A stretch of 64,000 nt of DNA from Epinephelus fuscoguttatus (taxonomy: Eukaryota; Chordata; Actinopteri; Perciformes; Serranidae). The stretch's first letter is position 1; the number at the start of each line of letters is the position of its first letter. The stretch lies in NCBI RefSeq assembly GCF_011397635.1, contig NC_064772.1, positions 14,399,035 to 14,463,034 of the forward strand. Direction: 5' to 3'. The notes below the pieces were generated by a model that saw nothing but the letters and a program-made list of their open reading frames with translations, had not been told where the DNA came from and searched no databases. The translations under genes and the position numbers were made by a program. Of the stretch, positions 49,541 to 62,104 are shown in pieces.

Positions 49541-50104
49541 ATGCTCAGTTCTTCTAAAACATTCATTTTCACTTTAAAAAAACCCAAAGCAATATTAAAC
49601 ACCTCTTTCTACTAATAGCACGCCCAGAGCTTGCCTGGGCATTTACGTCCACTTGAGCAGAGTTTAAATGTGCCTACTACTTAGCCCCGCATGAAACTGT
49701 TTGTACTGATGTGTTTCAAATCATCATTATGTTATGATTGCATGTGTTTGGAAAGTACCGAACATATGACTTGGTAAATTACTCTTGGATTATACTGGAT
49801 GAGTTGAGTAAACAAATGGTTTGATAAAGTTCTGCTGTTGTTAAACGTGGTCAAAGTGTACTTCAGTTCTTGAGGAGTGTTCACCTTTTTTAGATTCAGA
49901 TTCAGCTAAAGTAGAGCCATGTGAGAAAAATACAGTTTTCTTCACCAATTCAATGCATAGAGGTGAGTAATTGATGAACAAATGGTCATTTTGCGTATGA
50001 AGTATCCCGTTAAGCTCTTTATACATTTAACAATGTAATATCAACTTTTTGGGGCAAGACAATGCTCTGGAGTCAAAAAACAAAGGATCTTGTCCATGTT
50101 TTCA

Positions 50105-50597
50105 CTAAATACAGATTGTTTTATTCATTTATTTATTTTATTTAAAACTTCGGGACACAAATTGAGGGACGCCCTCATTTTCAGTGGTGCCGAGGTACAT
50201 ACAACATACACAACTTAAAACAAGGAATGAGGGAAAGCTGAATAGACTGCAGGACAAAGAAATCCTTCATGAAAACCTACTGCAGAGCACTCAGGACCTC
50301 AGACTGGACCGAAGGACAGCGACCCTTGGCACACAGCCCAGAGAAAGCAGGAGTGGTTTAGGGATGATGTGGGAGTAGCCGCACCAGAGCCCTGACTTAA
50401 ACCCTATCTCTGGAGAGACCTGGAAATGGCTGCTCACTGACAGTCATATCTAAAAAAAATTGTCACCTTGTCATCATGGTGTATTGAGTGGAGATTGATG
50501 AGAACGAATTTAAAGAATTAACGCTTAAGGCTGCAACATCACAAAATGTGAAAAAAGTGAAGGTGTCTAAATACTTCCTGAATGCCCTGTACATGTT
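50105..50597 (+). mobile_element. Tc1-like transposon relic (second family)
   Basis: It ends in AAAAAAGTGAAGGTGTCTAAATACTTCCTGAATGCCCTGT, the well-known end of a fish Tc1 family. Upstream are fragments reading KEILHENLLQ and CACCAGAGCCCTGACTTAAACCC (SPDLNP box). The first ~120 bp is a TTTATT-type flank. Confidence 0.7.
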
Positions 50598-51002
50598 TGT
50601 TTTCTTGTTTTAAATAAAACCAGACAAACAATTCTGTAACACAGCTGTATGATCTGTTCTTTTGCTCACCAAACCTGTTATCTCAAGATCACTTCACACA
50701 GTCATTAGATTTTACAACACAAAGATATAACACATTTCCTTTTAACATTTTATTTTAAAAATACTTCAGGTTTGGCCAACAAATAGGAAGTGAGATCACT
50801 TTTCCACCCTACAGCCCAAATTACCAGAAGTTGAATGTCTTGTTTTTTTGTTTTTTTTTTTTAAATAAATCAGAAAATGTTCCCCTAAATCAGAAACTTT
50901 ATCAGTGAATACAAAATGATTGTACTAATTACGTAAAAAGAAAGACAATCTTCAATCAGATATTTTAACTACTTTCTGTTGTGTCTTGTAATGTTTGACA
51001 TC

Positions 51003-53063
51003 TTATTTTAACACCTTTGAAAAACAGGCTCCACAGGCTGCGTTTGTGCTGGGGGCACACTCCTCAATCTGGGATCTACATAGGGAAAAAATTACAGGAA
51101 GTTAATCTACTGTGTCACAAAAACATTCAGTACATGTTGGCCATGTATCTGGGAATGATCAGACCTGATAACTGCATCCTTAAATTAATAGTCTCAAAAT
51201 ATATGGGTACATTTTTTTTGTTTCAGAGCTGAAAACACTAGAATAGAATAAAACTTATTTGAGTATAAAAAAGAAAACAAATATTCCATATTTACTAGGA
51301 AAAACAAACAGAGGTTTCTGTCAGAGTTTAAATAAATGACCAGTTTTTCCAGTCAGGAATCTCCTTCTCTCTCACATGCTGGACTTACTTCATTACTTCC
51401 CTGCAAGTGTAACCAATATTTCGATCCAGTTTGCCCCGTAAGTCCTGTAAACTCTGCGTGGTACAATCTGACCTAAATTGGTGAAACATTGGTAAAAAGT
51501 AATCTTCAGCAAAAATTAAAACAGAATTTAGTAGGATTATATTTTTTAAAAAATCACTTTAATATGGTGTTTTTTTATGAAGCAGTATTAAAGTTCAGAG
51601 GAAAATTGTTCATTTTGTAATAAAGATCAACATTTATCGGCTTCACGTGTTGTGTGTCATGAGATCATTAATTACCACATGGCAAACAAGTTAAGAGGTT
51701 AGGACAGCTAAAATTAAAACACTCAAAACAAAATATTTTTATGTGTGTTTCTTTAAATGTAAATGAGAGACCTACATTTGGATCCCTCTTCTACTATTAG
51801 GCAATTTTATACCCAAACACTGAAAGTGTCACTGAGGACATCTAGAAGAGTCATTAAAGCATCTATGTATATAAAAGTCAGACACAGTAGTCACTGCATA
51901 TTGAAATCCAAATAAAACAGTGGTGTTAAATCAGTAACACATATTTTTCTTTTGTCATACATAAGTGTTCATTAAATGCTCATGGTAATGTTGACAGGGG
52001 AAGTGTAGAGCTCACCTTTTGGGATCAAACGGTTCTTTTTCCGATCCACTTAGCATAACTGTGACTTCTCCACAGGCATGCTCTGCAAACTAGAGACATG
52101 AAGACAGGATGTAAAGACATGTATGTAATTTATTTGGATTACAGGTTCACCACAGTGAGAGAAATAATGACAAGAGAAGAAAAAATAGATAGAAAAATAA
52201 AACACAAAGCAACATTGTGAGTGAGTAATAGGGCAACACTTGTAGTAACGTCTTCAAAGAAAATGTTCATAATAAATGTTTTGTTTTTTTTTAATTCTCC
52301 ATTCTTCATGTTTTATATTTTCCCAGAGTGATACCTGCTCCTGGCAGGTTACATTTAAGCATCTTTGAGCACTTCAAGGAGAGACCTTTTAGTAAAACGC
52401 TTCTTAATAATAATAATACATTAGATTTATATAGCGCTTTTCAGGACACTCAAAGACGCTTTACAAAGAGCAACAACAGAAATCAAGCTTGATCCCACAA
52501 CTGTTGTATTTATTGACAAAACTAGTGATGTCTTGTTTATCGGGCACTTGCTGCAGCAGACGCTCTGTACCAGAATGAGAGAACTGGGTTGTTCTCACAG
52601 CCATCAAACCCCGGGCAGCTGGTAGTGCATGTTTCTAGAACAACACACACAGGTTCAAACAGACTTTATTTTTTGCCATTTCAATGTCCAACTCCAATTG
52701 CAAAAACACATTGGGACACTGTGTAAAATGTAAATAGAAACAGAATGCAATGATTTGCAAATTGTTTTCAACCCGTACTCAGTTTAATACAGTAATAATA
52801 CAACATTTGATGTTCAAACTGACAAGGTTCACTATTTTATTTGTAAATATACACTCATTCTGAATTTGATTCCTGCAGCACATCTCAAAAAAGTTGGGAC
52901 AGGAGCAACAAGACTGGGAAGGTTGTGAAAAGCTCAAAAAACACCTGTTTGGAAGATTTCACATGTAAACGGCTTAACTGGTATGATTGGGTATGAAAGG
53001 GGCGTCCTCAAAAAGCTCATAAGCAAGGACAGTGTGAGAGAAAAAAGAGGAAAAGGACTGATA

Positions 53064-53118
<55 letters not shown>

Positions 53119-54443
53119 GCCCATGGCATCATGGGTAACTTGAACATTTGTGAAGGCCAGTCCTCAAGGAAGTGTTGCAGGTTTTAAAGCTAATTTTCAT
53201 AGTGGCCAATCAGTGGTACTGCAATTTCCAGGGTCCATCACATTATGCCCTGAAACCCAAAAAGACTTTTTCCCATTGACTTCAGTTGGGATTGAGACAC
53301 CTATAAATCAGTGGATACATTTTTTTGAGCACCACAATCCCCGTGAAATAACTCACCTGATAACATTTTGAAAGTCTAGAGGAGCTGCAAGATTAGATCA
53401 TTTTATCAAAGCACTGAACCACCACTAAGCAGCTTTCACAGAAATGAATGGGGCCCCGCTGCTAATGCTGTATCCAGTTCTCCAAATACAACTATGGTGA
53501 AGGCACCATGAATCCTGAAAGGTACATGTAGGTTTTGGAGCAACATATGCTGCCATCCAGATGATGTCTTTTTCAGGGACTTTCCTGCTTATTCCAGCAA
53601 GACAATGAGACACATTCTGCACATGTTTCAACAAGGTGGCTTCTTAGTAAGAGAGTAATCATCACTTACTAAGAACTAATTGAGATTCATTGATGATGTT
53701 TTTTTTTTTTTTGTCCAGCATCTAATGAGTCTTACCATTACTGCCTTTCCTTCCACACCATGTCTTGTTATTCAGGATGCATCCCAATAGAGTGTCTTCC
53801 AGGGTGAAACAATCTTTAATCTTTCGTGTGTACTTGTGGACCAGATGCTTTGTTTTGCTCCAGAGCATTGTCTAACCAAAAACAGTGGATATCACATAGT
53901 TAATTATGTCTAAGATGTGAAGTGTGCTCTGAAGAGATAATGTGCAAGAGCCTATTTACTTTGTTACATGAATGTCTGAGGGGGACTTCAGCCATTAAGG
54001 GGTCATAGGCTTCCACAGGAACATTACATGCTGGCCTCCCTACATAGGCTTGTTCAAAGACAGTAAATATATGTTGACAGTAGTCTTCCCATTTCTCACT
54101 TATTGAAACAAGCAAATAATTGGTATCAACTAAAGTTCGTCAAACACAAACAGGTTTCAGGGTAAAAGTCTAATTCAATTTACATATGCCGAACATAAAA
54201 GGTGTGCAAAGACTGACAGAATGAAAATCATCACAAAGTTCAAAGTACTTACTTGTGGTTTCCCCCCATGAACTTCTGACATCTGTTTATGAATTGTGCA
54301 GAGAATTTTTGTGCAGAGAATTTTTGTCTTTGACAGCGCAGCGCTCCCAATAAAGCCACAACAACAATCACTATGATGCCAGCAGCAATTAGGTATAGGA
54401 TCCAATTTCTCTTGTTAAGAGTGTAACACTCTTTGTACTCTAC
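51003..54443 (-). CDS. ADP-ribosyl cyclase (CD38-like) copy C, catalytic-Glu exon deleted
   Basis: Exons are 54443-54253 (5' limit uncertain), 54098-53960, 53871-53736, 52634-52552, 52089-52016, 51472-51389 and 51075-51003. No exon 6 exists between 52016 and 51472, although the DNA flanking it in A and B is present. Exon 5 (phase 2) joins exon 7 (phase 1) as AG/G, and the frame stays open to a TAA after CGACFSKVLK. The hydrophobic anchor ILYLIAAGIIVIVVVALL is followed by a short duplicated stalk (KFSAQ twice). Exon 2 begins after a weak acceptor (TTCAATAAG). Exon 4 uses a GC donor (GCAAGT). Kept residues are W in TMLW, E in TLED and W in SFW. The catalytic Glu segment is lost. No in-frame ATG is visible in the first exon before a TGA, so the start may lie in a further exon or be lost. 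It could be expressed as a non-enzymatic protein or be a young pseudogene. Confidence 0.75.
52405..52490. repeat. Short interspersed repeat fragment
   Basis: AATAATAATAATACATTAGATTTATATAGCGCTTTTCAGGACACTCAAAGACGCTTTACA is a very common animal repeat type (TTTATATAGCGCTTTTC and GCTTTACA blocks). It lies in intron 4 of copy C. Confidence 0.7.
52688..53660. mobile_element. Tc1/mariner-type transposon relic, broken
   Basis: It begins near CCAATTGCAAAAACACATTG, CAGAATGCAATGATTTGCAA and CTCAAAAAAGTTGGGACAGG, the 5' half of a fish Tc1 family. The part 53510-53640 (GGTTTTGGAGCAACATATGC, CAGCAAGACAATGAGACACA) matches 45040-45110 in the relic at 44830-45412. A TG microsatellite has expanded inside. 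Confidence 0.65.
53065..53116. repeat. TG dinucleotide microsatellite
   Basis: A pure (TG)26 run inside the transposon relic. Confidence 0.98.
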
Positions 54444-55481
54444 CTGCCGTTGGTCCTCTTTTTGTCATCCGGCTCTAGTGCTTTGCTGTCTGTATTGTAT
54501 TTGTTCTAAGTCCACAGATCGTCCATATTGTATTGCCATGAGTGCTATTGTCTTCAAGTTACATTATAAAGTCCCAAATATTTGAAGAAGCTGAGATGTG
54601 TTATTGAAGATCTCACACTCACTGTGTGGATGAGAGCAGTTCCTTTTTGCTGATAACAGAGGAGCTGTTTAAAGGTCATGTATTATAAAAGTGCTATAAA
54701 ACTTTTACAATTAACAATAACAATTAACAGTTTAGTTTCACATTCGATGTTACAGGGCTCTACTTATTATGATAAAGATTTATATGGCTGTTATATAGCC
54801 ATGCTATGTTAAAACAAATATCATATGCAAGTGTGACCAGACAGTATTTAAGATCAATGCAGTGAGCACTATTGGTGCTTTTACAAAATATATACCCAAT
54901 TCAATTTCTGATCAATAATCACCAGTAAAGTGGATATAATGACAAGGTCAGTAAAGGCAAATAATAGAACAGCTAGATCAGACAACACTTATGATATTAC
55001 CATATTCAAAAAATGTAGATGATATCTAGCCTCATCGTGATATCAATATAATATTGATACATGGCTCAGTACTGGTTTTGTGTGATTCATGTAGATGTGT
55101 TTTTTTGTTACATCAAAATGATTTCACAGGCAACCATCTTCACACGATAGAATCCACAGACAATTTCCCAGCCTCATATTTCAACATTTTATTTAAAAAC
55201 ATTACAAATTCTGCCACCAGGTGGGAGTGAGATCGTCTGTTCAATGTGATTAGATAGCAGCATTGGTATTTCACCCTATAGTACATGGCACTGGTACCAC
55301 AGCTCTAAGCTTCCCCGTCACACCCAGAACCTTTTCACTACAGAACACAAAGGTGCATTATCATGTTGTAAAAATGTATCAGTGACATTTATATAAAAAC
55401 ATTTCACATCAAGTCAAACTGGCCCACAGGTACAAAAGGAATGGACTGCATAACAAAACATTATTCAATTTACAAAGACTT

Positions 55482-58400
55482 TCACCAGCAGGCCCTACAG
55501 GCTATGTCTGGGTTGGAGCCGCACTCCTGAATCTGAGTTCTGCAGTTGGAGACAAACAACATGCAGTCAACATAAGACAGAAACATACATGTGATGGCAT
55601 CCCCTTACTCAGACATGATGTACTTACTCAGCCACTTCCTTGCAGCTATATTTAATTCCTTCAGCCAGCTCTTTCTGTAAATCCTTTAAAGATGCATTTG
55701 TGCAGTTTGTCCTGAAGAGGAAGCAGAAAACACAACTTTAGAATCGTTCTCAGTAATTTTTCCTCAGGAACTTTCTCAGTATGAGTTTGGCTTTCTGCAT
55801 ATTTGTGTTTTATTTGTGTTTCTATGGAAGAACATTCACACATTCACAGTTGACAAAAAAGGACAAACATGATGCAGAAGTCTTGTAAATAAGGAGATAA
55901 TCTTACACAGCGCTCTTCTGTGTGACCAGAACAACATTCAGGCTTTTCACTGTGGAAGGTTGGAACCTCTTCACTTCGATGCTTGCAAAAATACTGACAG
56001 CACAAATAGAAGAGAAGAATTTACTCAGCTAAAAAGTTCATGTACAGGATTTAGCAAGTGATATAAAAGAATTAAATCTGACAGATGCTTCTTGCACATA
56101 CTTATCAACATTTTGACATTTTATTTAAAGGCTTAATTATTGAACATGAACTAACACTGCACTTTTATTTTATCTTTGTATTTTGCGGTGCACAGCATTC
56201 TGTTGTAAATTACTCCTAAAATGTTTACTAAAGGACGTGTGATAATCTCACAGATTTATTCTCTTGTTGCAGTAATGTTAACGGAAAGGGATCAGGGAAC
56301 AAAATGCCAAAGAAATCTGCACATCTAAATAACTCAAAGCAGAAACATGATTATTTAAAAGATTGTTGGTAATATATACCTAATCCACAAAATCAATAAT
56401 GTAGGAATGTGAAGGCATTAAAAAATTATGTTGTTGGTGTTTGCTAAATGAGCATCTAAAACATCAGTCACCTAAAACTAATATAAGCCCAGAATGTAAA
56501 ATACTTTTATTATGCTTTGTATTTTTTACAGAGCAAATCGCAGAATTTAAAACACAGTTTCAGAGCTAGAATTGCAGTTGGTCCGGTGCACTCAGTATCC
56601 TCACAGTCTTCGTAATGACTTAATAGTTGACTGAGTTTGCTTTTGGGGTGGTCTGACATAACTTTGGCTTTAGGAGATCATAGTGTTTATTTTGTACAAT
56701 TTCTGATGTTTTATTGACTCAACAATGAATAGAGAAATGATGTGAACCCATTTTTTCCAGTGTGATGAAAAAAAGATCCTGTAAGTCATTATAATGAGAA
56801 ACTTTCTTGTAATAATGACTTATTATCTCAAATAATACTAAGTCATTATTTCAAGACACTAACTTGTTATCTTGAGAAAGTTTCTCTTTTTTGAGATTCA
56901 AAATAATAACTTTGAGATATTAACTAATTTTGAAAAAGTCTCTTATTATTTTGAGATATTAAGTCATTATTTTTGAGAGCATCTAATTATTTTAAGATAC
57001 TAAGTAATTTTGTTGCAAAAGATTCTCACTATTTTTATATACTGAGTAATTTATTCGAGATATTAACTCATTATTTTGAAACACTTCTCATTATTTTGAG
57101 ATAAGTACTGCAAGTTGTCATTTTGAGAAAGTTTCTCATTATTTAAAGATATTAATTTATTATTTTGAGAGTTTCATAATGACATACTGGACCATTTTTT
57201 CATCATGCTAGCAGAAATGGGCTTCCATACATAGGAATTAATCTACACATTAACTGACAGCAGCATGGTGGCGCATTGGTTAGCATTATTGCCTCACAGC
57301 AAGAGGGTTGCTGGTTCAAACTCATGGTTTGGAGCTCTTCTGTGTGGAGTTCGCCCCTGTGTCAGTGTGGGATTTCTGCGGGTGCTCCAGTTTCCTCTCA
57401 CAGTCCAAAGACACTGACTCTAAACTGGCCGTAGGGCTGTAGGTGTGAATGTGAGCGTGAATGGTGACTGATTGTCTGTCTCTATGTGTCAACCCTGTGA
57501 TAGTCCAGTGACCTGTCCAGGGTTTCTTCTGCTCTGCTTCTCACTTAAGTCACGAAAGATGTGCAGTGCAGCTCACCTTTTAGGATGGAATGGTGTATTG
57601 ATGGAGCCGTTTAACATTGCTGAGACATCACCACAGGCAGCATCTGCAAACTACAGACGTGAAGAAAAGTCAGTGCAGCAGCTGCACCTAGAAGAATTAA
57701 TCTCACCAGGTGAACAAACACACACTGAAAGCTGCAAAATAGTCAATGTTGATGTTACACTAAAATATGGGATGGATCCAGAATCTCTTTTTGTGAGGTA
57801 GATACCGAGTCTTTATCAGGAAGTATGAAGCTGAATACAAAATATCAGTGTGAGGCACCTTTATTCCACTTTTGGAAATGTGATACAAGGGTCACATATA
57901 CTGTCAAAATGTTTCTGTTTCTGTTTTCACAATCACTACAGTGATAATTCCATGAAAACACTTCTTCTACTTAGCTATGATCCACCCTGAGTTGACCGAG
58001 TGTTTCCAAGGCGGTATTCAAAAATCTAGGTGTAGACAAAACAACAAAACATGTACTGCCTTGAAAAACTTGTTAAGAGGACTTTCCCATGAAACGTAAT
58101 GTTATAATAACTAGGTGAACAGCAACACATTCCAAGCATGACAACACCTCCAGAGACTTCACCACCCAGTTGTGTAGTTGACGCCACTAGTTGGGGTTGT
58201 GTGCAGCAGTCTTGGCCACTATGTTTAATTTTCTTTAATGTATTCTTCAATGTATTGTTGCACTACAACATTCTCTGTTAGCTTATCAGCAGCTGTAAAT
58301 GTTGTTCCTGTTAGGTGTGGTCACAGGTGCACCAGAGCACACTGTCAGGCAGTCCAACTCACTGACATAATGCTTTCCAGTTCCTCTTTTAAACATATCA

Positions 58401-61400
58401 GTTTGACTGTGAACACATGTGTATGCAGCTTTATTTAATGCTGACTGTGTGTCACATAAGCAGTTTCATTTTTAACAATTGGATCAAATATAGAAGTCAT
58501 TAAACACTGAATATAATTGTTAGCAAAAGGCTATTTTTTTTTTAAATAAAATGTATAATTACAGTCATATTATTCTTAAACTTGCGACAACTAATTGACT
58601 GACTGTCATGTGTTGCTGCACAGCTTTCTGAGAAGAAAAAAATTGTCTCCCCTGCACTCCCTGGACTTTCTAAGGTGACGTGAGGTCAGATATTCCTTTG
58701 TATCACAGCCACTGTGAAGCTGCTACACTTTCTTAAGGATGCCAGCAGCAGCTAACATGCATCTGTATGCTATTTTAACCTTGTGTGTTTTAATTCTGTG
58801 TCAGGCTTCAATTTTATGCATAACACTTTGTTCTACATGCTGTTTATGGTTTGTTTTGTGTGTCTGCATGTCGGTAATTAATACTGCATTGAATCTCTGT
58901 GGCTTTGTTTTGGTTTGGTGAATATGTGGTATGTGTCGGTAGTTCCTTGGCAGAATAAAATGCAGAGAACCAAACAAGGCTCCTCTGAATGTGTGGGTTG
59001 CGACTGTTCGCTCAGGAGAGAGCTACACAATGTGGCTCCATGGAGACCGACACAAAGCCTCATTGATGAAGAACCAGGCTGACTGACCTTTTTCTCTTCT
59101 CCTCTCCATCATCATCACTTATACGCAGGAGAGATTTCACCTTATGCTTCACATATGTGTTATTTTACCCCCTGCTTGATCCCTCAACTGTCGTGTTTTT
59201 GGCAAAACTAGTGAATTCTTGCTGAACTTACCGCAGTTGACACTCTGTTCCAGAATGAGCGAACAGTGTTGTTCTCACAGTCTGTCCATCCTGGGCAGCC
59301 GGTAGTGAATGTTTCTGGAAGAACACACACAGAGTCAAAACTTTCTCCATTTCAGTGATAAGAATTTGCTTTGCTGAGCTGCTCACATAGAACAAAGCAG
59401 AAATCTCAGGACAGCACATACTCACACTGAGACAGTAAATAAGTGATAAACAACTTAAACAGAACAGTCAAACAACTACAACTTAATGCATAAAAAGAAT
59501 ATGTTAATGAAACACGCGTTAAATGGTCAGCACTGTGTACATATGATCACAATATCCTGTGGATGAGTATCATAATAACACCTCTGACGCACTGGAAGTT
59601 AAAAGTCCAGTGTGTTGGATTTATGGGCATCTATTGGCAGAAATGGTATATAATATTTATTACTATTTACTGTTTTTGTCACCTTATTATGAGCCATTTA
59701 TATCTACATACGGATTTCTGACCAATGGGCCAAAGCTGGCCCGAGATAGGGTGCCAGGTGGCTCACTGACTATTTTCTAATTCACAATCAAAATATAAAT
59801 ATGGATTCACACTTGGGATTTTTTTGCACTTTCAATGTAGATAAAGTGCATAAAAAAAAAACATCAAATGGAGATTTTTTAAGGACCAGGGGAGGATTCC
59901 CTGACAGAGGTTCGGGCTAGACCCTGAATAACCTAAAATCCTAGAAACACCCCTGTGTACACCTGACTTGCACAGGGCTGCTGCAACTGGATTTGCCTCT
60001 TGGCAAAGATGAGTGAGAGCAGCAAATGTTGAAAGGTTGAAAATAGGGATGCATGATACTGGATTTTTTGCCGATATCCGATATGCTGACATATAACAAC
60101 TCATTTGGCAAATAACCAATACTGATACTGATATATCCATTCTTTTTCCCACCTAATTTTAGTAATCATCAAGTATTCTCTGTAGTGGAATTTACATCAT
60201 ATAAAGCATGCATATGTTTATCGTGATGGCCCACCAGCAGATGGAGACATGAAATATAATACTCTTTATGTATGTAATATTCATTCATTGTGCAAAGTAA
60301 GAAAAAGCATGTTGGCCGATTCTCATAGTACATTTCAAAGCGAATATTAGACAGTTTTGATGATGTGCCATCCCTAGTTGAAAACAGATGATTAATTTAC
60401 TGATTAATATCATTAATGTTTATCAACTGGCCCCTGGCCTCCCGCCATATTGCAAAAGTGGCCACCAGGCAAAAACAGTTGAGTATCCCTGTCCTTCATG
60501 CTTGGCAGATGGGAAAAGTATCTGTTTTGCAACCTCACCACTAGATGCCACTAAATCCCACACACCGGACCTTTAAAAAAATACTTTAACATTTTAGAAA
60601 ATGCACTGATTGACTTTCTAGCCTGGTCCCAGCCCTAAAAAGCCTGCCATGTATAATTAACATTAGATCATGGCCAATCCCGTCGACGTGTTTGGAGATT
60701 TATATAATCAATAAAGTTACACGGCTGTACCTTGTGCACAGCATTTTTACTTTATCTTGTCAGAGCTGACCATTGGAACAGTTTATGTAACATTGCCAAC
60801 TCATTATTAAGTGTGTTGTCATTTAACAACTAGTCTGCCAACAGCAAAGCTAACATGTCTACCAGCACCTCAAAAGCTCACTAATTAATGAGTTATGTCT
60901 TGTTTGTTCAGTCCGCCCAAAACTGGAGTAGAAAGAGCACGCTGTGATTTTAAGACAGAGACTCCAAGAAGTCACTTTGCCTGGCCAAGCTAGCCAGGCT
61001 ACCTGTTTCCAGTCTCTGTGCGGAGCTAAGCTAACTGGCTGCTGATGGTAGCTTAATATTTAGCATACAGACATGAGATTGGTATTGATCTCTCATCTAA
61101 CTCTCTGCAAGAAAGCAAATGTGTATTTTCCAGAAGAAGGGAGGGAATTCAAAAGATGCTCTTGAGAGGAAATATGTTGGATTTTTTTTTTTTTAAATCT
61201 TACATCAAATTTTCTGTAGGCTAAAGTTGTTTAGCAAAGGGATGGTAGCTCCTGGGTGATGATTTCTGATGACATTTCTTGAGCTGTTACTGCAAAGGTT
61301 ATCATGCTCTCAATACAAGCATAATAACACTGCATCATTTCTTTCTGTGTTATGTAAACTCCATGTGAAAAGTTTGATGGGTGCTTGGGGCAGTTTGGGA

Positions 61401-62104
61401 ATCGGTGCAAGGTCTCTGAGACTCATAATGGGCTTTAAAAAAGCTTGACATGACTTGCCATGCTTTAACATGATACTCTCTACAACACAAATGACACCTC
61501 TGGCATTTGACACCGGCATGTATACCCATGTACTTAGGTCGCAACACACGCAAAGGGCATGAGAAGTCTTTTACTTAAATAAAGCTGTCATCACAAATCA
61601 CTGAAAACATGTTTTTAGATGTAAAATAAGGTACTTCACATTCAGAGTTAAAAGGCTGATGCTCTTTTAATCTATTTTGTGGATAACAAACTAAACTGAG
61701 TTTAACTTAACCCAGTTATGAGGTTATCATGAAGAGTCTTACCACTGCTGCCCTCCTTCCCACACCAGGTCAGACCATCCACCACATTTCCCATCAGAGT
61801 GTCCTCCACAGTGATAAAACAATCTTTCTTCTCAGTAAAGTCATGGACCACATGCTTTGTTTTGCTCCAGAACATCATCTAAACCCCAAAACACAGTTGT
61901 TAAATGTATGATTCTGCATTATAAAAGAGTGGCTAATGTGCAAACAGGCACAAAGTGTTGTGATGAGTGGTGTTTACTCTGTTGCAGGCAGGTTTCAAAG
62001 GGGCTGCAGCAATGAAGGGGTCATAGGCTTCTGGTGGAACTTTACAAGGGTCCCGTCCTACATAGGCTTCTTCAAATGCACCCCAGACCTTTTCACAGTC
62101 GTAT
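55482..62104 (-). CDS. cd38: ADP-ribosyl cyclase / cyclic ADP-ribose hydrolase (CD38-like) copy D, exon 1 not found
   Basis: Exons are 62104-61978, 61878-61743, 59314-59232, 57650-57577, 55993-55907, 55711-55628 and 55539-55482. All are GT-AG, with the same phases as copies A-C and no stop before the TGA after CRACW. Enzyme features present are YDCEKVWGAFEEAY with DPC and PACNR, W in MMFW, E in TVEDTLMG, WCG, CPGWTDC, W in SFWNR, FADAACGD, E in FASIE, and the terminal cysteine pairs. By human CD38 numbering this covers W125, E146, W189 and E226 and the cysteines C99, C119, C160, C173, C180 and C201. It is the only copy here that keeps them all, so it is the best candidate for a working NADase/cyclase. 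The N-terminal exon with the membrane anchor was not found up to position 64000. It probably lies beyond the window. Introns are longer than in the other copies because of repeats. Confidence 0.9.
56780..57185. repeat. Minisatellite of ~35-45-bp units (TTTTGAGATATTAAG type)
   Basis: Degenerate repeats of TAAGTCATTATTTTGAGA and AAGTTTCTCATTATTTTGAG occur about ten times. The array lies in intron 5 of copy D, between exon 6 and exon 5 on the plus-strand map. Confidence 0.85.
57262..57540 (+). mobile_element. SINE-like repeat with tRNA-like head
   Basis: Head AGCATGGTGGCGCATTGGTTAGC, B-box-like GGTTCAAACTC, then TCACAGTCCAAAGACA and GTCTGTCTCTATGTGTCAAC. This is the plus-strand member of the family at 23105, 34855 and 47230. 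It lies just outside exon 5 of copy D. Confidence 0.75.
58000..59200. other. Intron 4 of copy D, nothing coding
   Basis: The short ORFs here lack recognisable domains or exon context. Confidence 0.5.
60036..60384. mobile_element. hAT-like MITE with perfect 8-bp target duplication
   Basis: The element 60044-60376 begins TAGGGATGCA and ends TGCCATCCCTA, forming short inverted repeats. It is flanked on both sides by GTTGAAAA (60036-60043 and 60377-60384). An 8-bp duplication with such ends fits the hAT superfamily. The inside, with CCGATATCCGATATG and CCAATACTGATACTGATATA, is non-coding. It lies in intron 3 of copy D. Confidence 0.85.
61010..61140. repeat. Interspersed repeat fragment related to 28440-28600
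   Basis: GAGCTAAGCTAACTGGCTGCTG followed by GTAGCTTAATATTTAGCATACAGACATGAGA is the inverse of the flank of the TTAGC microsatellite at 28495-28550. Confidence 0.6.

Noticed and set aside
54175-54405. Minus-strand 76-residue ORF starting MDPIPNCCW over the first exon of copy C
   Set aside because: It is in a frame that does not join exon 2. The neighbouring frame encodes the hydrophobic anchor and has the correct donor phase.
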